Part shown: positions 16,220 to 24,643 of the stretch, in pieces
Layout of the letters: the number at the start of each line of letters is the position of its first letter
How positions within the stretch are numbered: position 1 is the stretch's first letter
NCBI GenBank assembly: GCA_027618475.1
Contig: JAQCEJ010000037.1
Location: 1 to 44,951 of the forward strand
Source of the DNA: Planctomycetota bacterium
GTDB lineage: Bacteria; Planctomycetota; Planctomycetia; Planctomycetales; Planctomycetaceae
DNA: 44,951 nucleotides
Reading direction: 5' to 3'
Notes under the pieces: generated by a model
What the model saw: only the letters and a program-made list of their open reading frames with translations
The model's database searches: none
Told to the model about the DNA's origin: nothing
Program-made: the position numbers and the translations under genes

Positions 16220-16387
16220 TCACTCCCACCGCGCTAGTGGATCCCTCCCCCGGTCCGCCTTGAACGTCGGCAGAGGCGACTCCGCGACGAATCGTTCAAC
16301 ATCGTCCGGCGAAAGATCATCCCTTCGCCCGCCTTCACCACGGAAAATGGCGAATCCATGAAAATGCAATCCTTCCCCATTAACCTG
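16220..16387 (-). pseudogene. Possible gene remnant (55 open codons, no ATG)
   Basis: Read on the minus strand, an open stretch of 55 codons between TGA (16388-16390) and TGA (16220-16222) has a distinctly protein-like composition: GLHFHGFAIFRGEGGRRDDL, then SPDDVERFVAESPLPTFKAD. No ATG lies in frame and no clear ribosome binding site is seen. It may be the decayed 3' end of a gene whose upstream part is now the dimethylformamidase gene's trailer. Alternatively it starts at a TTG. The rest of 16118-16433 shows nothing else. Confidence 0.3.
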
Positions 16388-16433
16388 TCAGGCAGGGGGC
16401 TGATCCCTACACCACCATACACCACCAATCAAT

Positions 16434-18038
16434 TTACGCTGTAAACCGCCGTATCACATTCGCAGTGATTTGCGAGACCGGTTCGTCGACCAGCACGCAG
16501 GCCGGCCATGTGATCGAACCGACCGAAAAGACTTCACCGCCACTCGGCGTGGTGTAATGCACCATATCGGCTCCCCCTTTATCCGCATTGAGACCCTGTG
16601 CGAGCAACTTCGTGTTCTTCGGTGACGATCGTGGTGAAATCTTGTCGGTTTCGTGTCCCGAGGCTCCCCCTGGTACACGTTGATGCTGACTGTTGTGGCC
16701 GAAGGTCTCCCCTTTTTTCAGTTTTGTCCCTTCGAAGCACCAATGAGTTGGGTCGATGACCTGATACGGCGCTGCCGTCATGATTCCCGCAAATGTGAAC
16801 ACGACACCGAGTAGATTGGCCTCCGATTCGCAGCGATTGGCGAACCGGCTTTCGATCTCGTTGCCGTCGGCGTCTTTCGGCGGGGCGATGTGATCCCAGT
16901 TGGTGTTGTGGTACACGATGCGATGATCATCGAGGAATTCGACTTCGCAGTTGAGGCCGTTGCCGCCGAGGTAAATCAACCGGCCTCCTTTATTCCAGAC
17001 CCAGTCTTTCAGCGTTTCGTACATATGCCGAGACCAGTACTCCGGGTGCGTACTGATCAACAGGGCGTTGTAGCTTTCCAGAGGAACTTTATCGAAGTGA
17101 AACAGCGTTTCGCTGTAGAAATCGTAAGGGATATTGTTTTTTTCCATCCAACCGAGCAGACGCCATTCGGCGGAAGACGTGTGACATCCCTGCCGACCGG
17201 CGATCGGGTCCATCAGGTGTTCGTGCTCGTCGATATGCTGAAACGGATCGGGACGATCGAGCGAAAGCGGCGCGTAGACATCGCTGTCGTACGTGCGGTG
17301 CGATTTTTCGGTGTAACGCTTGAGTTCTAATCGCGAATTGACGGTCGGTGTTTTCGGAAAACAATCGGCGTGAATGTAGTTGCTCCTTCCGCCAAAACTG
17401 TTGTAGGCATTCCAGTTGATGTCCGATGCCAGCACGGCGAGTTTGCACGTCGGTTTTTTCGGCGCGACAACCCAGGGAAAGGAAAAAAAACTTCCCGATT
17501 TTCCCCGTGCGTGCAGGTAATACAACCCCGATTTTTCAGGACCGGTCTGGAATTGTCCCATCGCTTTGAGGTGATAGCCGTGCTTGTTCCATTCGACGCC
17601 GGTTTGCGTGTAATCGCCATCGGGAGTGATCTGCATAGTCGCCCGCGGGCCATGTTCATCGTAGGTGCCGATGCGGTGAATGAATTCTTTTTCGGCACCA
17701 TAACGCCAGAGTTCCATGCCGTACTCTTCGACGGCATGCACGCGGAATTCCGACTCTTCGCCGGACAACACACAACGTGGCCACATATAGCCGAAGAGGC
17801 TGTCGGACAGCAGGCGGAAATGATACGGATTAGCCGGGTCGACCATCATCTTGCCCCGTTTCGCTCCGTAACCTTGCCGATAGAGAACGACATCGTACGT
17901 CTGTCCCGCATCGACATCGGCGTAAACGGCTCCCGAGGCCGTTGACCGCGTGGAGGTCGAACCGCTGGGTCCAATGAACTCGAGCATGACATCGGGCAAG
18001 GCGACATAGCGTTCGTTACTGACGTAACCGACAAACAT
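16434..18038 (-). CDS. N,N-dimethylformamidase beta-subunit-like protein
   Basis: A 534-residue protein related to the large subunit of N,N-dimethylformamidase. An N-terminal beta-sandwich-like part (GSTSTRSTASGAVYADVDAG, then QTYDVVLYRQG) is followed by the family core: DINWNAYNSFGGRSNY, LISTHPEYWS and GGRLIYLGGNGLN. In characterised enzymes of this family two Tyr and one Glu hold a mononuclear iron; the HPEYWS block supplies candidates, but I cannot assign them with certainty. The C-terminal TTPSGGEVFSVGSITWP is also typical. No signal peptide is seen. The ATG at 18038 has CAGGAG upstream. No small alpha subunit is encoded nearby, so the substrate is likely not dimethylformamide itself; amide hydrolysis is inferred. 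Confidence 0.8.
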   Translation of the reverse strand: MFVGYVSNERYVALPDVMLEFIGPSGSTSTRSTASGAVYADVDAGQTYDVVLYRQGYGAKRGKMMVDPANPYHFRLLSDSLFGYMWPRCVLSGEESEFRVHAVEEYGMELWRYGAEKEFIHRIGTYDEHGPRATMQITPDGDYTQTGVEWNKHGYHLKAMGQFQTGPEKSGLYYLHARGKSGSFFSFPWVVAPKKPTCKLAVLASDINWNAYNSFGGRSNYIHADCFPKTPTVNSRLELKRYTEKSHRTYDSDVYAPLSLDRPDPFQHIDEHEHLMDPIAGRQGCHTSSAEWRLLGWMEKNNIPYDFYSETLFHFDKVPLESYNALLISTHPEYWSRHMYETLKDWVWNKGGRLIYLGGNGLNCEVEFLDDHRIVYHNTNWDHIAPPKDADGNEIESRFANRCESEANLLGVVFTFAGIMTAAPYQVIDPTHWCFEGTKLKKGETFGHNSQHQRVPGGASGHETDKISPRSSPKNTKLLAQGLNADKGGADMVHYTTPSGGEVFSVGSITWPACVLVDEPVSQITANVIRRFTA

Positions 18039-18163
18039 GGTTGGCTCCTGTGGTTGGTGTTGAATGGGAGCGATGTTAATGGATTGAGCGTCGATTTTGC
18101 AGTCTACCGAGAGAGGGAGAGGGGGGGAGTGGGGAAGTGGGGAATAAAAACTGCGCATTCTTA

Positions 18164-18195
18164 GGTTAGCCGCGACGCAACGCGGAGCGCTAGCC
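18164..18195. repeat. REP-like palindromic repeat
   Basis: GGTTAGC (18164-18170) pairs with GCTAGCC (18189-18195) through one G-U, with an inner CGCG/CGCG pair (18171-18174, 18181-18184). The unit resembles the intergenic palindromes scattered in planctomycete genomes. It lies in the gap between two minus-strand genes. Confidence 0.55.
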
Positions 18196-18235
18196 CGATC
18201 AGATACGACCGGCGATCGCTTCAAGAAAATTATTC

Positions 18236-18264
18236 CTTGTTCCCAGCGGGAGCTTGGGAACAAG
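18236..18264 (-). terminator. Hairpin between minus-strand genes
   Basis: A perfect 10-bp stem, CTTGTTCCCA (18236-18245) / TGGGAACAAG (18255-18264), with a 9-base loop, 9 bases after the stop of the deacetylase-fold gene. It may act as a terminator or be another dispersed palindrome; the AT-rich AAGGAATAATTTT follows on the minus strand. Confidence 0.5.
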
Positions 18265-18272
18265 ACGCGCCG

Positions 18273-19289
18273 TCAGGTCGCTTCTTTTACCCGCTCAGCG
18301 ATCTTACTCAAGCCAACAATCTCCGCTTTATCGCCGGCGTCCTTGACGAGTTGACAGATCAGTTTCACCGTCTCGAATCCTGGATCTTCCACCAGCATGC
18401 ACGAGGGATGGCAGAGAAAATCGTACACGCCGCCGGTTTCGATCGCATGTTCGACAGCGAGGCGGACCGCTTTAAGGAACCATTCGAGTTTCCAGTAGTT
18501 GCTGCGGAAGGCGCCGACGTCGCTGATGGCGCTCATCGGGATTTCAATCAATCCGTTGGGATAAACGAACGGTTGCGATGCCATTTGCGATTCGACGATC
18601 GAATCGTAGACGTCGGGGGTTGGTTCTTCTTTGGGAACGCCGTATTTGTGCGACGGGTACAGCGAACTGATCCACGAAAAGCCGAGGTCGATGAACATCT
18701 CCTGCAGGTCGGGGCGATCTTTGATGCCGTTGTTGAACCCTCCGGGCGTGCGGAACCCGTCGGCGACGATATTGGCCCGTTCGAACATCGCTGTGGTCGT
18801 GACGGCGACGTTATCGCGGATCACCATTTCCACCGGCTCTCCTTCGATCAGCCAGGGGGCGCGTTGGAAGCGGAATTGAATCTTTTCAGGCGCTTTCGCA
18901 TGCACGTTGACATGGTCGTACGTGTGATTGCCGATGGGATGCCCCAGCGCGGCGATTTCTTTCAGCCAGTCGATGTTCGGCTGTTCGAGCACGCGACCGA
19001 CGCAGAAATAATGAATGACCCCTCCCAAGTCGGAGGCGACCTGCGCGGCCTGCACCGAATAATTTTTGGTGTCGGTGTCGAGGTTTCCTTTCTGATAATC
19101 CCATTCGAGCTGATCGCGCGTGGGATACATCCGGCTCATCTCGAGATCGAACGTGATGGCGATCTGGGCTTTTTTCTTCTTTTCGTTTTGATCATTGAGG
19201 CGGGCGAGTGCCGCGACGCCCCCCATCATCGCCGCCGTTGCCCCGGCGAGGAAGGTGCGTCGTGAGACGAGTGATGTGGAGTGTGTCAT
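18273..19289 (-). CDS. Tat-exported polysaccharide deacetylase-fold protein (NodB/PuuE-like)
   Basis: A 338-residue protein with a Tat signal (SRRTFLAGATAAMMGGVAAL, residues 9-28). The NodB-type fold follows: motif 1 ITFDLE (Asp48), motif 2 NHTYDH (His122, His126, the metal-binding pair) and motif 3 FRTPGG. In classical deacetylases motif 1 is TFDD, where the second Asp binds zinc; here that place is Leu49 and Glu50 follows, so the metal site may be altered. Substrates in the superfamily include N-acetylated sugars and, in PuuE-type members, allantoin-like amides. The start has a strong AAAGGAGGACATCAC site. It sits 63 bases downstream of an isochorismatase-fold gene, probably in one operon. 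Confidence 0.85.
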   Translation of the reverse strand: MTHSTSLVSRRTFLAGATAAMMGGVAALARLNDQNEKKKKAQIAITFDLEMSRMYPTRDQLEWDYQKGNLDTDTKNYSVQAAQVASDLGGVIHYFCVGRVLEQPNIDWLKEIAALGHPIGNHTYDHVNVHAKAPEKIQFRFQRAPWLIEGEPVEMVIRDNVAVTTTAMFERANIVADGFRTPGGFNNGIKDRPDLQEMFIDLGFSWISSLYPSHKYGVPKEEPTPDVYDSIVESQMASQPFVYPNGLIEIPMSAISDVGAFRSNYWKLEWFLKAVRLAVEHAIETGGVYDFLCHPSCMLVEDPGFETVKLICQLVKDAGDKAEIVGLSKIAERVKEAT

Positions 19290-19352
19290 GGTGATGTCCT
19301 CCTTTATGACGAATGTCGAATTCCGAATAAAGCCTCTCGATCGTCCTTACGA

Positions 19353-20426
19353 CTACTTTTCGATCGGCTTGATCCACGAAATTTGTGTGATCAACTGATT
19401 GAGAGCCGCGAAGGAAATCGCCGCGTTGACGGCGAAGCGTGGGGACGTGTTCGACGGGAACGTGGCCAGCGATGCATCACCCACCAGGAAGACGTTGAAA
19501 TCGCGTGAGAGATTGTTGTAACCCGCCGTGGTTTCGCAGAAACACATATCGGTGGCGTAACCGGTGAGCAGCACGTGCCTCACGCCGTTGGCTTGCAGGA
19601 ATTCCTTCAGCGGTTCATAACCTTCGGAATCGTAGATGACGACGTCGTCGGGATAGCAGTCGACATCAGTCGTCACGGGGATCGGCAAGTCCCAAAACCC
19701 GGCGTTGTTATATTTCGCACCGGCATCGAGACCGGGAAACTGACGAAAGTAATCGATGACCGGTTTGTCGGTTGAAAGCGTCAATTCGTGAATCAGCGGT
19801 TGGCCTTCGTATTTGAAACTCATCAGTTTGGTCTTGAGTTCTTTCGCTCCCTCTTTGCGCTCATCTTCGGTCGGAGTATGTGTAAACGACCGATACAACT
19901 TATGGCGGATTTCATCTTTGCCGCCGGGGAGGCTGTACATCACGAAGCCGACCTTCTCGCGGAGCGAATTGATGAAGGGCCTGACGACGTCTCGCGTATG
20001 TACTGCGGCGAGATGGTTTTTGGTAATCGTACAAAAGTCGGCCACGCCCGCCGGTTCGGGGGTGTTCCAACCCTGGCCGTCGTCGATGCCCCACGGATGG
20101 ACCATAATGATCGCCGTTTCGGAGGCCTTCAGATAATTTGGCATTTCAATAATGCCGCGGGCATTGTACGAAAATCGCCAGGCACGGACGGCGAGATCGG
20201 CCCCTTCGTCGGTCACGATTGCGGGGGCTTCGTAATGGTTTTCTTCGACAATTGGTTCGAAGAACTCGGGATGGTCGGCGAGCAATGGCTGCGGATGTTC
20301 GATTTTCTTGAGAGTATTTCGATAGACCCTCATTTTAGTAGCGTCATCGGCCATCGTCCGAGGAAGCGAAACAAGAATAAACGTCAGGCTGAGCAAGGCG
20401 ACCGATGAAAGTGAATTTCTCGACAT
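19353..20426 (-). CDS. Secreted isochorismatase-fold cysteine hydrolase
   Basis: A 357-residue protein from ATG 20426 (AAAGGTG upstream) with a signal peptide (VALLSLTFILVSLPRTMADD). The isochorismatase-like fold is seen in AIIMVHPWGIDDG (strand 1), AAVHTRDVV and LLTGYATDMCFCETTAGYNN, where the Cys of DMC takes the place of the nucleophile. In the family a catalytic Asp normally follows strand 1 (VIDxQ); here the equivalent residue is His, with Asp-Asp four residues later, so the Asp-Lys-Cys triad is not obviously complete. It is longer than typical members (about 200 residues), with N-terminal and mid-protein additions. Amidase activity is inferred only. The first 108 bases of a longer frame are rejected because no ribosome site supports them. 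Confidence 0.75.
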   Translation of the reverse strand: MSRNSLSSVALLSLTFILVSLPRTMADDATKMRVYRNTLKKIEHPQPLLADHPEFFEPIVEENHYEAPAIVTDEGADLAVRAWRFSYNARGIIEMPNYLKASETAIIMVHPWGIDDGQGWNTPEPAGVADFCTITKNHLAAVHTRDVVRPFINSLREKVGFVMYSLPGGKDEIRHKLYRSFTHTPTEDERKEGAKELKTKLMSFKYEGQPLIHELTLSTDKPVIDYFRQFPGLDAGAKYNNAGFWDLPIPVTTDVDCYPDDVVIYDSEGYEPLKEFLQANGVRHVLLTGYATDMCFCETTAGYNNLSRDFNVFLVGDASLATFPSNTSPRFAVNAAISFAALNQLITQISWIKPIEK

Positions 20427-20670
20427 GGGCACCTTTCGCGGAAAGAGGGTCTTTTGGGGGGCATGGTTGTGAACTTCTCTAAATGCAGTAGAATCGGCAA
20501 TTGTCGAAAGTGAGAAAACGGCAATTGCCATCAATCGAGTTTAGCAAGATTTTGCGTCAGGGAAAATGATCACCGTATCGCGTCAAATCTTCGAGGTATA
20601 GAGAAACGCCCACAGGCTCTGAAAAAATCTTGCCGGGATTTCGTGTCGTCAGGAAATTAAGGTGTAAACG

Positions 20671-22740
20671 ATGAAGCGACCTGTAGAATTGTTGACGTCG
20701 ATGGTTTGTGTGTTAGCGGTGTCGTCATACGTCGCGGCACAGGACGAAAAGTCGATCGACCTCGGTGACGTGCGCGAAGAGGCGGTGATGATTCCCATGC
20801 GCGACGGCGTGCATCTCTCGGGATATCTGTATTTTCCGTCTGGTGATGGCCCCTGGCCGGTATTGTACGAACAACGATATGCGAACATTCATGCCGAGTC
20901 GACGCGAAAAGTATTCGCTGATCTTGCCACGAGAGGTTATGTCGTTTGCATCGAAAACTATCGGGGTTCGGGGAAGTCGGAAGGTCAATGGGTCGGTTAT
21001 CGTGCATTGGGATGGGGCGATCTTAAGGATGGCTACGACACTGTCGAATGGCTCGCTGCGCAGCCGTGGTCGACGGGAAAGATCGGTACATTTGGCAGTT
21101 CACAGGCCGGGTTCGCACAGAACTTCCTGGCGGTCACCGAACCCCCTCATCTCGTGGCCCAGTACATGATCGACACGGGATTGAGCCTGTTTCACGAAGG
21201 ATATCGCATCGGCGGGACGACGCGGCCTGAGCGATTTAAGGGAATGGGTGTCGTCTGCCGCGAACCTGCGCACAACGAACTTTTACTCAAAGAATGGTTC
21301 GAGCATCCCACGTATGACGAATACTGGGCCGACGAAGATTGTTCGCTCTACATCGACAAGATGAACGTCCCTTGTTTTACCGTCGGCAGTTGGTACGACT
21401 TTATGAATGTCGGTTCGGTCGACAGTTACATTGGCCGTCAGCATCGCGGCGGTCCGAATTCTATTGGCAAACAACAGTTGATTATCGGTCCCTGGCTGCA
21501 TGGCCGCTTCAACAAAGGGCACATCGTCAGCGAGTTGACTTATCCCGAGAATGCTGCATTTGCCATCGAGGATCACATGATTCGCTGGTTCGATTACCAT
21601 CTTAAGGGAATCGATAACGACGTCAACAACGATCCGGCCGTTAAGTATTACGTCATGGGGCCCGTCGATGAGCCGAACGGTCCCGGCAATGTCTGGCGAA
21701 CGGCCGATGACTGGCCGGTCGAGGCGACGCTGACCCCTTACTATTTGAAGGGGGAGGGAGATCTCTCGACGGGGAAGCCCGAAAGCGACGATGCCGTGAC
21801 GAAATTCAAGGCCGATCCGCTGCATCCGAATTCGATACCGACGACGAGTTTTCCCGGTGCCGCCGATGCTCGTGGCTTTGAAGAACAGGCGGAGGTTCGT
21901 ACGTTTACGACGGACGTGCTGACCGAATCGGTCGAATGGACGGGTAAGGTGACTGCCGAATTATACGTCGAATCAACGGCAAAGGATTCTGATTTCATCG
22001 TTCGCGTAACCGATGTGTATCCCGATGGACGTTCGATATTGATTATCGATTACATTCGTCGTGGACGGTATCGCGATGGGTTCGAAGTCGAAGTTTTCTT
22101 CGAGCCGGGCAAAATCGAGAAAGTGGCGTTTGACGTCGGCTGGCTAAGCCAGATCTTCGCGAAAGGGCATCGCATTCGCGTGACGGTGGCCAGCACCGGC
22201 GCTCCGTTTTTTGAACCGAATCCAAACACCGGAGAGCCCCTCGGGCTCGATTTTCCCGACAATGCGGTCGTCGCGGAGAATACACTGCATTTGAACCGCA
22301 TTAACGCTTCGCGAATCTTGGCACCGGTTCGGGAAATTGAAGGAGGCAAAGTGGCGACATTAATCCCCAAAAACGCGGGTCCGACCGATGCGGACGCACC
22401 GAAAGAGTTCACGACAACCGACTCGGGATTGAAATACCGCATTCTTCGCAAGAGTGACGGCAAGAAACCGGCGGCGACCAATACTGTTGAAGTGCATTAT
22501 CACGGCTGGCTCGATAATGATAACGTGTTCGACAGTTCGTACGATCGCGGACAGTCGATCTCGTTTGGGTTGAATCAGGTCATTCCCGGTTGGACCGAAG
22601 GAATGCAACTTGTCGGCGAAGGGGGAATGATCGAACTAGAGATTCCCAGTAATCTTGGCTACGGCAAACGGGGAGCTGGTAACGTCATTCCCCCCGATGC
22701 CACGCTCCATTTTCTTGTGGAGTTGCTCGAGGTCAAGTGA
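20671..22740 (+). CDS. CocE/S15-type hydrolase fused to an FKBP prolyl isomerase domain
   Basis: A 689-residue exported protein; residues 1-23 are a signal peptide (VCVLAVSSYVAAQ). Residues about 35-330 are an alpha/beta-hydrolase of the CocE/X-Pro dipeptidyl-peptidase (S15) class, with RDGVHLSGYLYFP, ENYRGSGKSEG and the nucleophile Ser144 in GSSQAG; IIGPWLHGRF supplies the likely catalytic His. Residues about 345-560 match the jelly-roll C-terminal domain of the class (TGKVTAELYVESTAKDSDF). Residues 575-689 are a complete FKBP-type peptidyl-prolyl isomerase domain (GWLDNDNVFDSSYDRG, VIPGWTEGMQL). I know of no such fusion as a standard architecture. The ATG has AAGGTG six bases upstream. The FKBP part nearly duplicates the next gene. 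Confidence 0.88.
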   Translation: MKRPVELLTSMVCVLAVSSYVAAQDEKSIDLGDVREEAVMIPMRDGVHLSGYLYFPSGDGPWPVLYEQRYANIHAESTRKVFADLATRGYVVCIENYRGSGKSEGQWVGYRALGWGDLKDGYDTVEWLAAQPWSTGKIGTFGSSQAGFAQNFLAVTEPPHLVAQYMIDTGLSLFHEGYRIGGTTRPERFKGMGVVCREPAHNELLLKEWFEHPTYDEYWADEDCSLYIDKMNVPCFTVGSWYDFMNVGSVDSYIGRQHRGGPNSIGKQQLIIGPWLHGRFNKGHIVSELTYPENAAFAIEDHMIRWFDYHLKGIDNDVNNDPAVKYYVMGPVDEPNGPGNVWRTADDWPVEATLTPYYLKGEGDLSTGKPESDDAVTKFKADPLHPNSIPTTSFPGAADARGFEEQAEVRTFTTDVLTESVEWTGKVTAELYVESTAKDSDFIVRVTDVYPDGRSILIIDYIRRGRYRDGFEVEVFFEPGKIEKVAFDVGWLSQIFAKGHRIRVTVASTGAPFFEPNPNTGEPLGLDFPDNAVVAENTLHLNRINASRILAPVREIEGGKVATLIPKNAGPTDADAPKEFTTTDSGLKYRILRKSDGKKPAATNTVEVHYHGWLDNDNVFDSSYDRGQSISFGLNQVIPGWTEGMQLVGEGGMIELEIPSNLGYGKRGAGNVIPPDATLHFLVELLEVK

Positions 22741-22864
22741 AGACAATATCACGCGACATCGACAGGAAACGATAGAGTATAGCCGTTGTCGGCGTCGATG
22801 ATCTTGGCGTATTGGTGTGAAGCGATTTTTGGTCTTATCCGGACGTTTTTTGAAAGGGAGCGTA

Positions 22865-23407
22865 ATGCGACTTCAATGGCGGGTGATGTATTGTGCCTGC
22901 GCGGCACTGAGTTTGTGTGTTCTGGGTTGCGGAGAATCGGTACCGCAACGGAATTCCAGTGATCCACCAATCGCCGAGGCTCCACCTGCAAAGCAGCCGG
23001 GGGCGACGACAGAACACGTTCGCCCGGAGATGCCCAGCAGCGCCGGTTTGGTTGATCCCGATGCCCCGGAAGAATTCACGGCCACCGATTCGGGTTTGAA
23101 ATACCGCATTTTGCGGCATGGAACCGACAACAAGCCAAAACGAAGCAATGCGGTGGAAGTGAATTACCACGGCTGGCTTGATGATGGAACCGTATTTGAC
23201 AGCTCGTATGATCGCGGCGAATCCATTGAATTCGGCCTGAATCAGGTCATTCCCGGTTGGACCGAAGGGATGCAACTTATCGGCGAAGGGGGCATGATCG
23301 AACTGGAAATTCCCAGCGATCTGGGTTATGGGCCGAGAGGAAGTCCACCGACGATTCCCGGCGGTGCCACGTTGCACTTTCTCGTGGAATTGATCGAGGT
23401 GAAGTAG
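22865..23407 (+). CDS. FKBP-type peptidyl-prolyl isomerase lipoprotein
   Basis: A 180-residue protein from ATG 22865 (AAAGGGAGCG upstream). Residues 1-22 are a lipoprotein signal with the lipobox VLGC (Cys22), so it is anchored to a membrane outside the cytoplasm. A Pro/Ala-rich linker follows, then a full FKBP domain at 66-180 with the hallmark VFDSSYDRG and NQVIPGWTEGMQLIGEGG blocks. Family role: cis-trans isomerisation of prolyl bonds in exported proteins. By hand alignment the domain matches the C-terminal domain of the preceding fusion at 88 of 115 positions with no gap, pointing to duplication. Transcription ends at a strong hairpin 32 bases after the stop. Confidence 0.92.
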   Translation: MRLQWRVMYCACAALSLCVLGCGESVPQRNSSDPPIAEAPPAKQPGATTEHVRPEMPSSAGLVDPDAPEEFTATDSGLKYRILRHGTDNKPKRSNAVEVNYHGWLDDGTVFDSSYDRGESIEFGLNQVIPGWTEGMQLIGEGGMIELEIPSDLGYGPRGSPPTIPGGATLHFLVELIEVK

Positions 23408-23438
23408 CGACGACATCGAGTTCAGAAACAAAGAAAAG

Positions 23439-23467
23439 AAACCGGCCGTTGATTCAACGGCCGGTTT
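23439..23467. terminator. Bidirectional intrinsic terminator between convergent genes
   Basis: A perfect 14-bp inverted repeat, AAACCGGCCGTTGA (23439-23452) / TCAACGGCCGGTTT (23454-23467), followed by CTTTTG and preceded by an A-rich run. It lies between the FKBP gene (+) and the desaturase gene (-) and can serve both. Confidence 0.92.
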
Positions 23468-23492
23468 CTTTTGTACCTGTATTCGAGATTCG

Positions 23493-24479
23493 TCATCCTT
23501 CGACGAGCGTTTCATTCGTGGGGATGTCGTCCTGCACGTTTTTCGCGAGGCCGAGGATTTTCAACGTCTTGATCGTCCAGTAGGTCATGTCGATCTCCCA
23601 CCATTTGTGACCGGCGCGGGCATTGGAGGGATGGGCATGATGATTGTTGTGCCAGCCTTCACCATAACTCGCGAGGGCGACCCACCACAAGTTACGCGAA
23701 GCGTCTTTGGTCTGGTATGTGCGATATCCCCACAAATGCGTCGCCGAATTCACGAACCACGTGCTGTGGTAGGCGACCGCCATGCGGAGGAACAAACCCC
23801 AGAAGACGAACGGCCAACCGCCGATGAAATACAACGCGACCCCCGATGCGACCAGGAAGAGACCGTAGGTCTTTTCGAAGAACATCAGTGTCGGTTGTCG
23901 CATCAGATCGGGGACATATCGTTGCAGGAGTTGGTTGTGAATTTTCGGGTCGCGACGGACGAAAACCCACCACAGGTGTGCCCACCATCCATCTTCCTTG
24001 ACCGGTGAGTGCGGGTCACCCGTCTGATCGGACTTCTGATGATGCAGGCGGTGTGTGGCCGCCCATGTCAGCGGCGAACCTTCACCCGAGAGTACGCCGC
24101 ACAGCGTCATGAAGAATTCGACCGGTTTGGCGAGCTTCATCGAGCGGTGCGACAGAAAACGGTGATAGCCAAGACAGATTCCCAGACTGGCGGTCATCCA
24201 GTGCAAGACGAAAAAGCAGGCAACGGCCGGCCAGGAGAAAAACGTGGGAAAGAATACCAGTGTCGCAATTGCACCGACGTGAATGGCGGTCATCCAGACG
24301 ACAACCGGCCAGTCGAGGTTGTTAAACCGAAGCATCGAGCGGTCGAACGAGGCGTACAGCAGATCGACGTCCGATGGTTGTGCCGATTGAGGCGACGTTT
24401 CCAGTTCTGTTTTCGGTGCGACGGGGTTGCCAGGGTGCGGGATTTTCGAGGGAGCTTTGGGAATTATCACGGATGCCAT
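23493..24479 (-). CDS. Acyl-CoA desaturase (delta-9 type fatty acid desaturase)
   Basis: A 328-residue membrane enzyme that introduces a double bond into saturated acyl chains using a diiron centre. All three histidine boxes are present: HRFLSH (106-111), HRLHH (143-147) and HNNHH (277-281). Four hydrophobic segments in two hairpins are visible (about 58-80, 84-105, 205-225, 222-242). The overall form is that of the soluble-electron-donor, stearoyl-CoA desaturase-like bacterial class, without a fused cytochrome b5. The ATG at 24479 follows GAGGA. Upstream, 165 bases away, are four TGTCA repeats with 11-bp spacing next to a two-component system, suggesting control by that regulator. Confidence 0.93.
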   Translation of the reverse strand: MASVIIPKAPSKIPHPGNPVAPKTELETSPQSAQPSDVDLLYASFDRSMLRFNNLDWPVVVWMTAIHVGAIATLVFFPTFFSWPAVACFFVLHWMTASLGICLGYHRFLSHRSMKLAKPVEFFMTLCGVLSGEGSPLTWAATHRLHHQKSDQTGDPHSPVKEDGWWAHLWWVFVRRDPKIHNQLLQRYVPDLMRQPTLMFFEKTYGLFLVASGVALYFIGGWPFVFWGLFLRMAVAYHSTWFVNSATHLWGYRTYQTKDASRNLWWVALASYGEGWHNNHHAHPSNARAGHKWWEIDMTYWTIKTLKILGLAKNVQDDIPTNETLVEG

Positions 24480-24643
24480 TAGAAAAATCCTCGGTTGTTT
24501 TCGGGGAAATCAATCGATTTGTTGTGTACGCCGGCGGGTTTTTTATCTGAGTTTGGACATCTCTCCAAGAGAGATATTTTTCGCAGAGAAACGACACGCC
24601 GTCACATGAATGCAGGGGGAGTATATAAGGAAGAGGAAAATGG

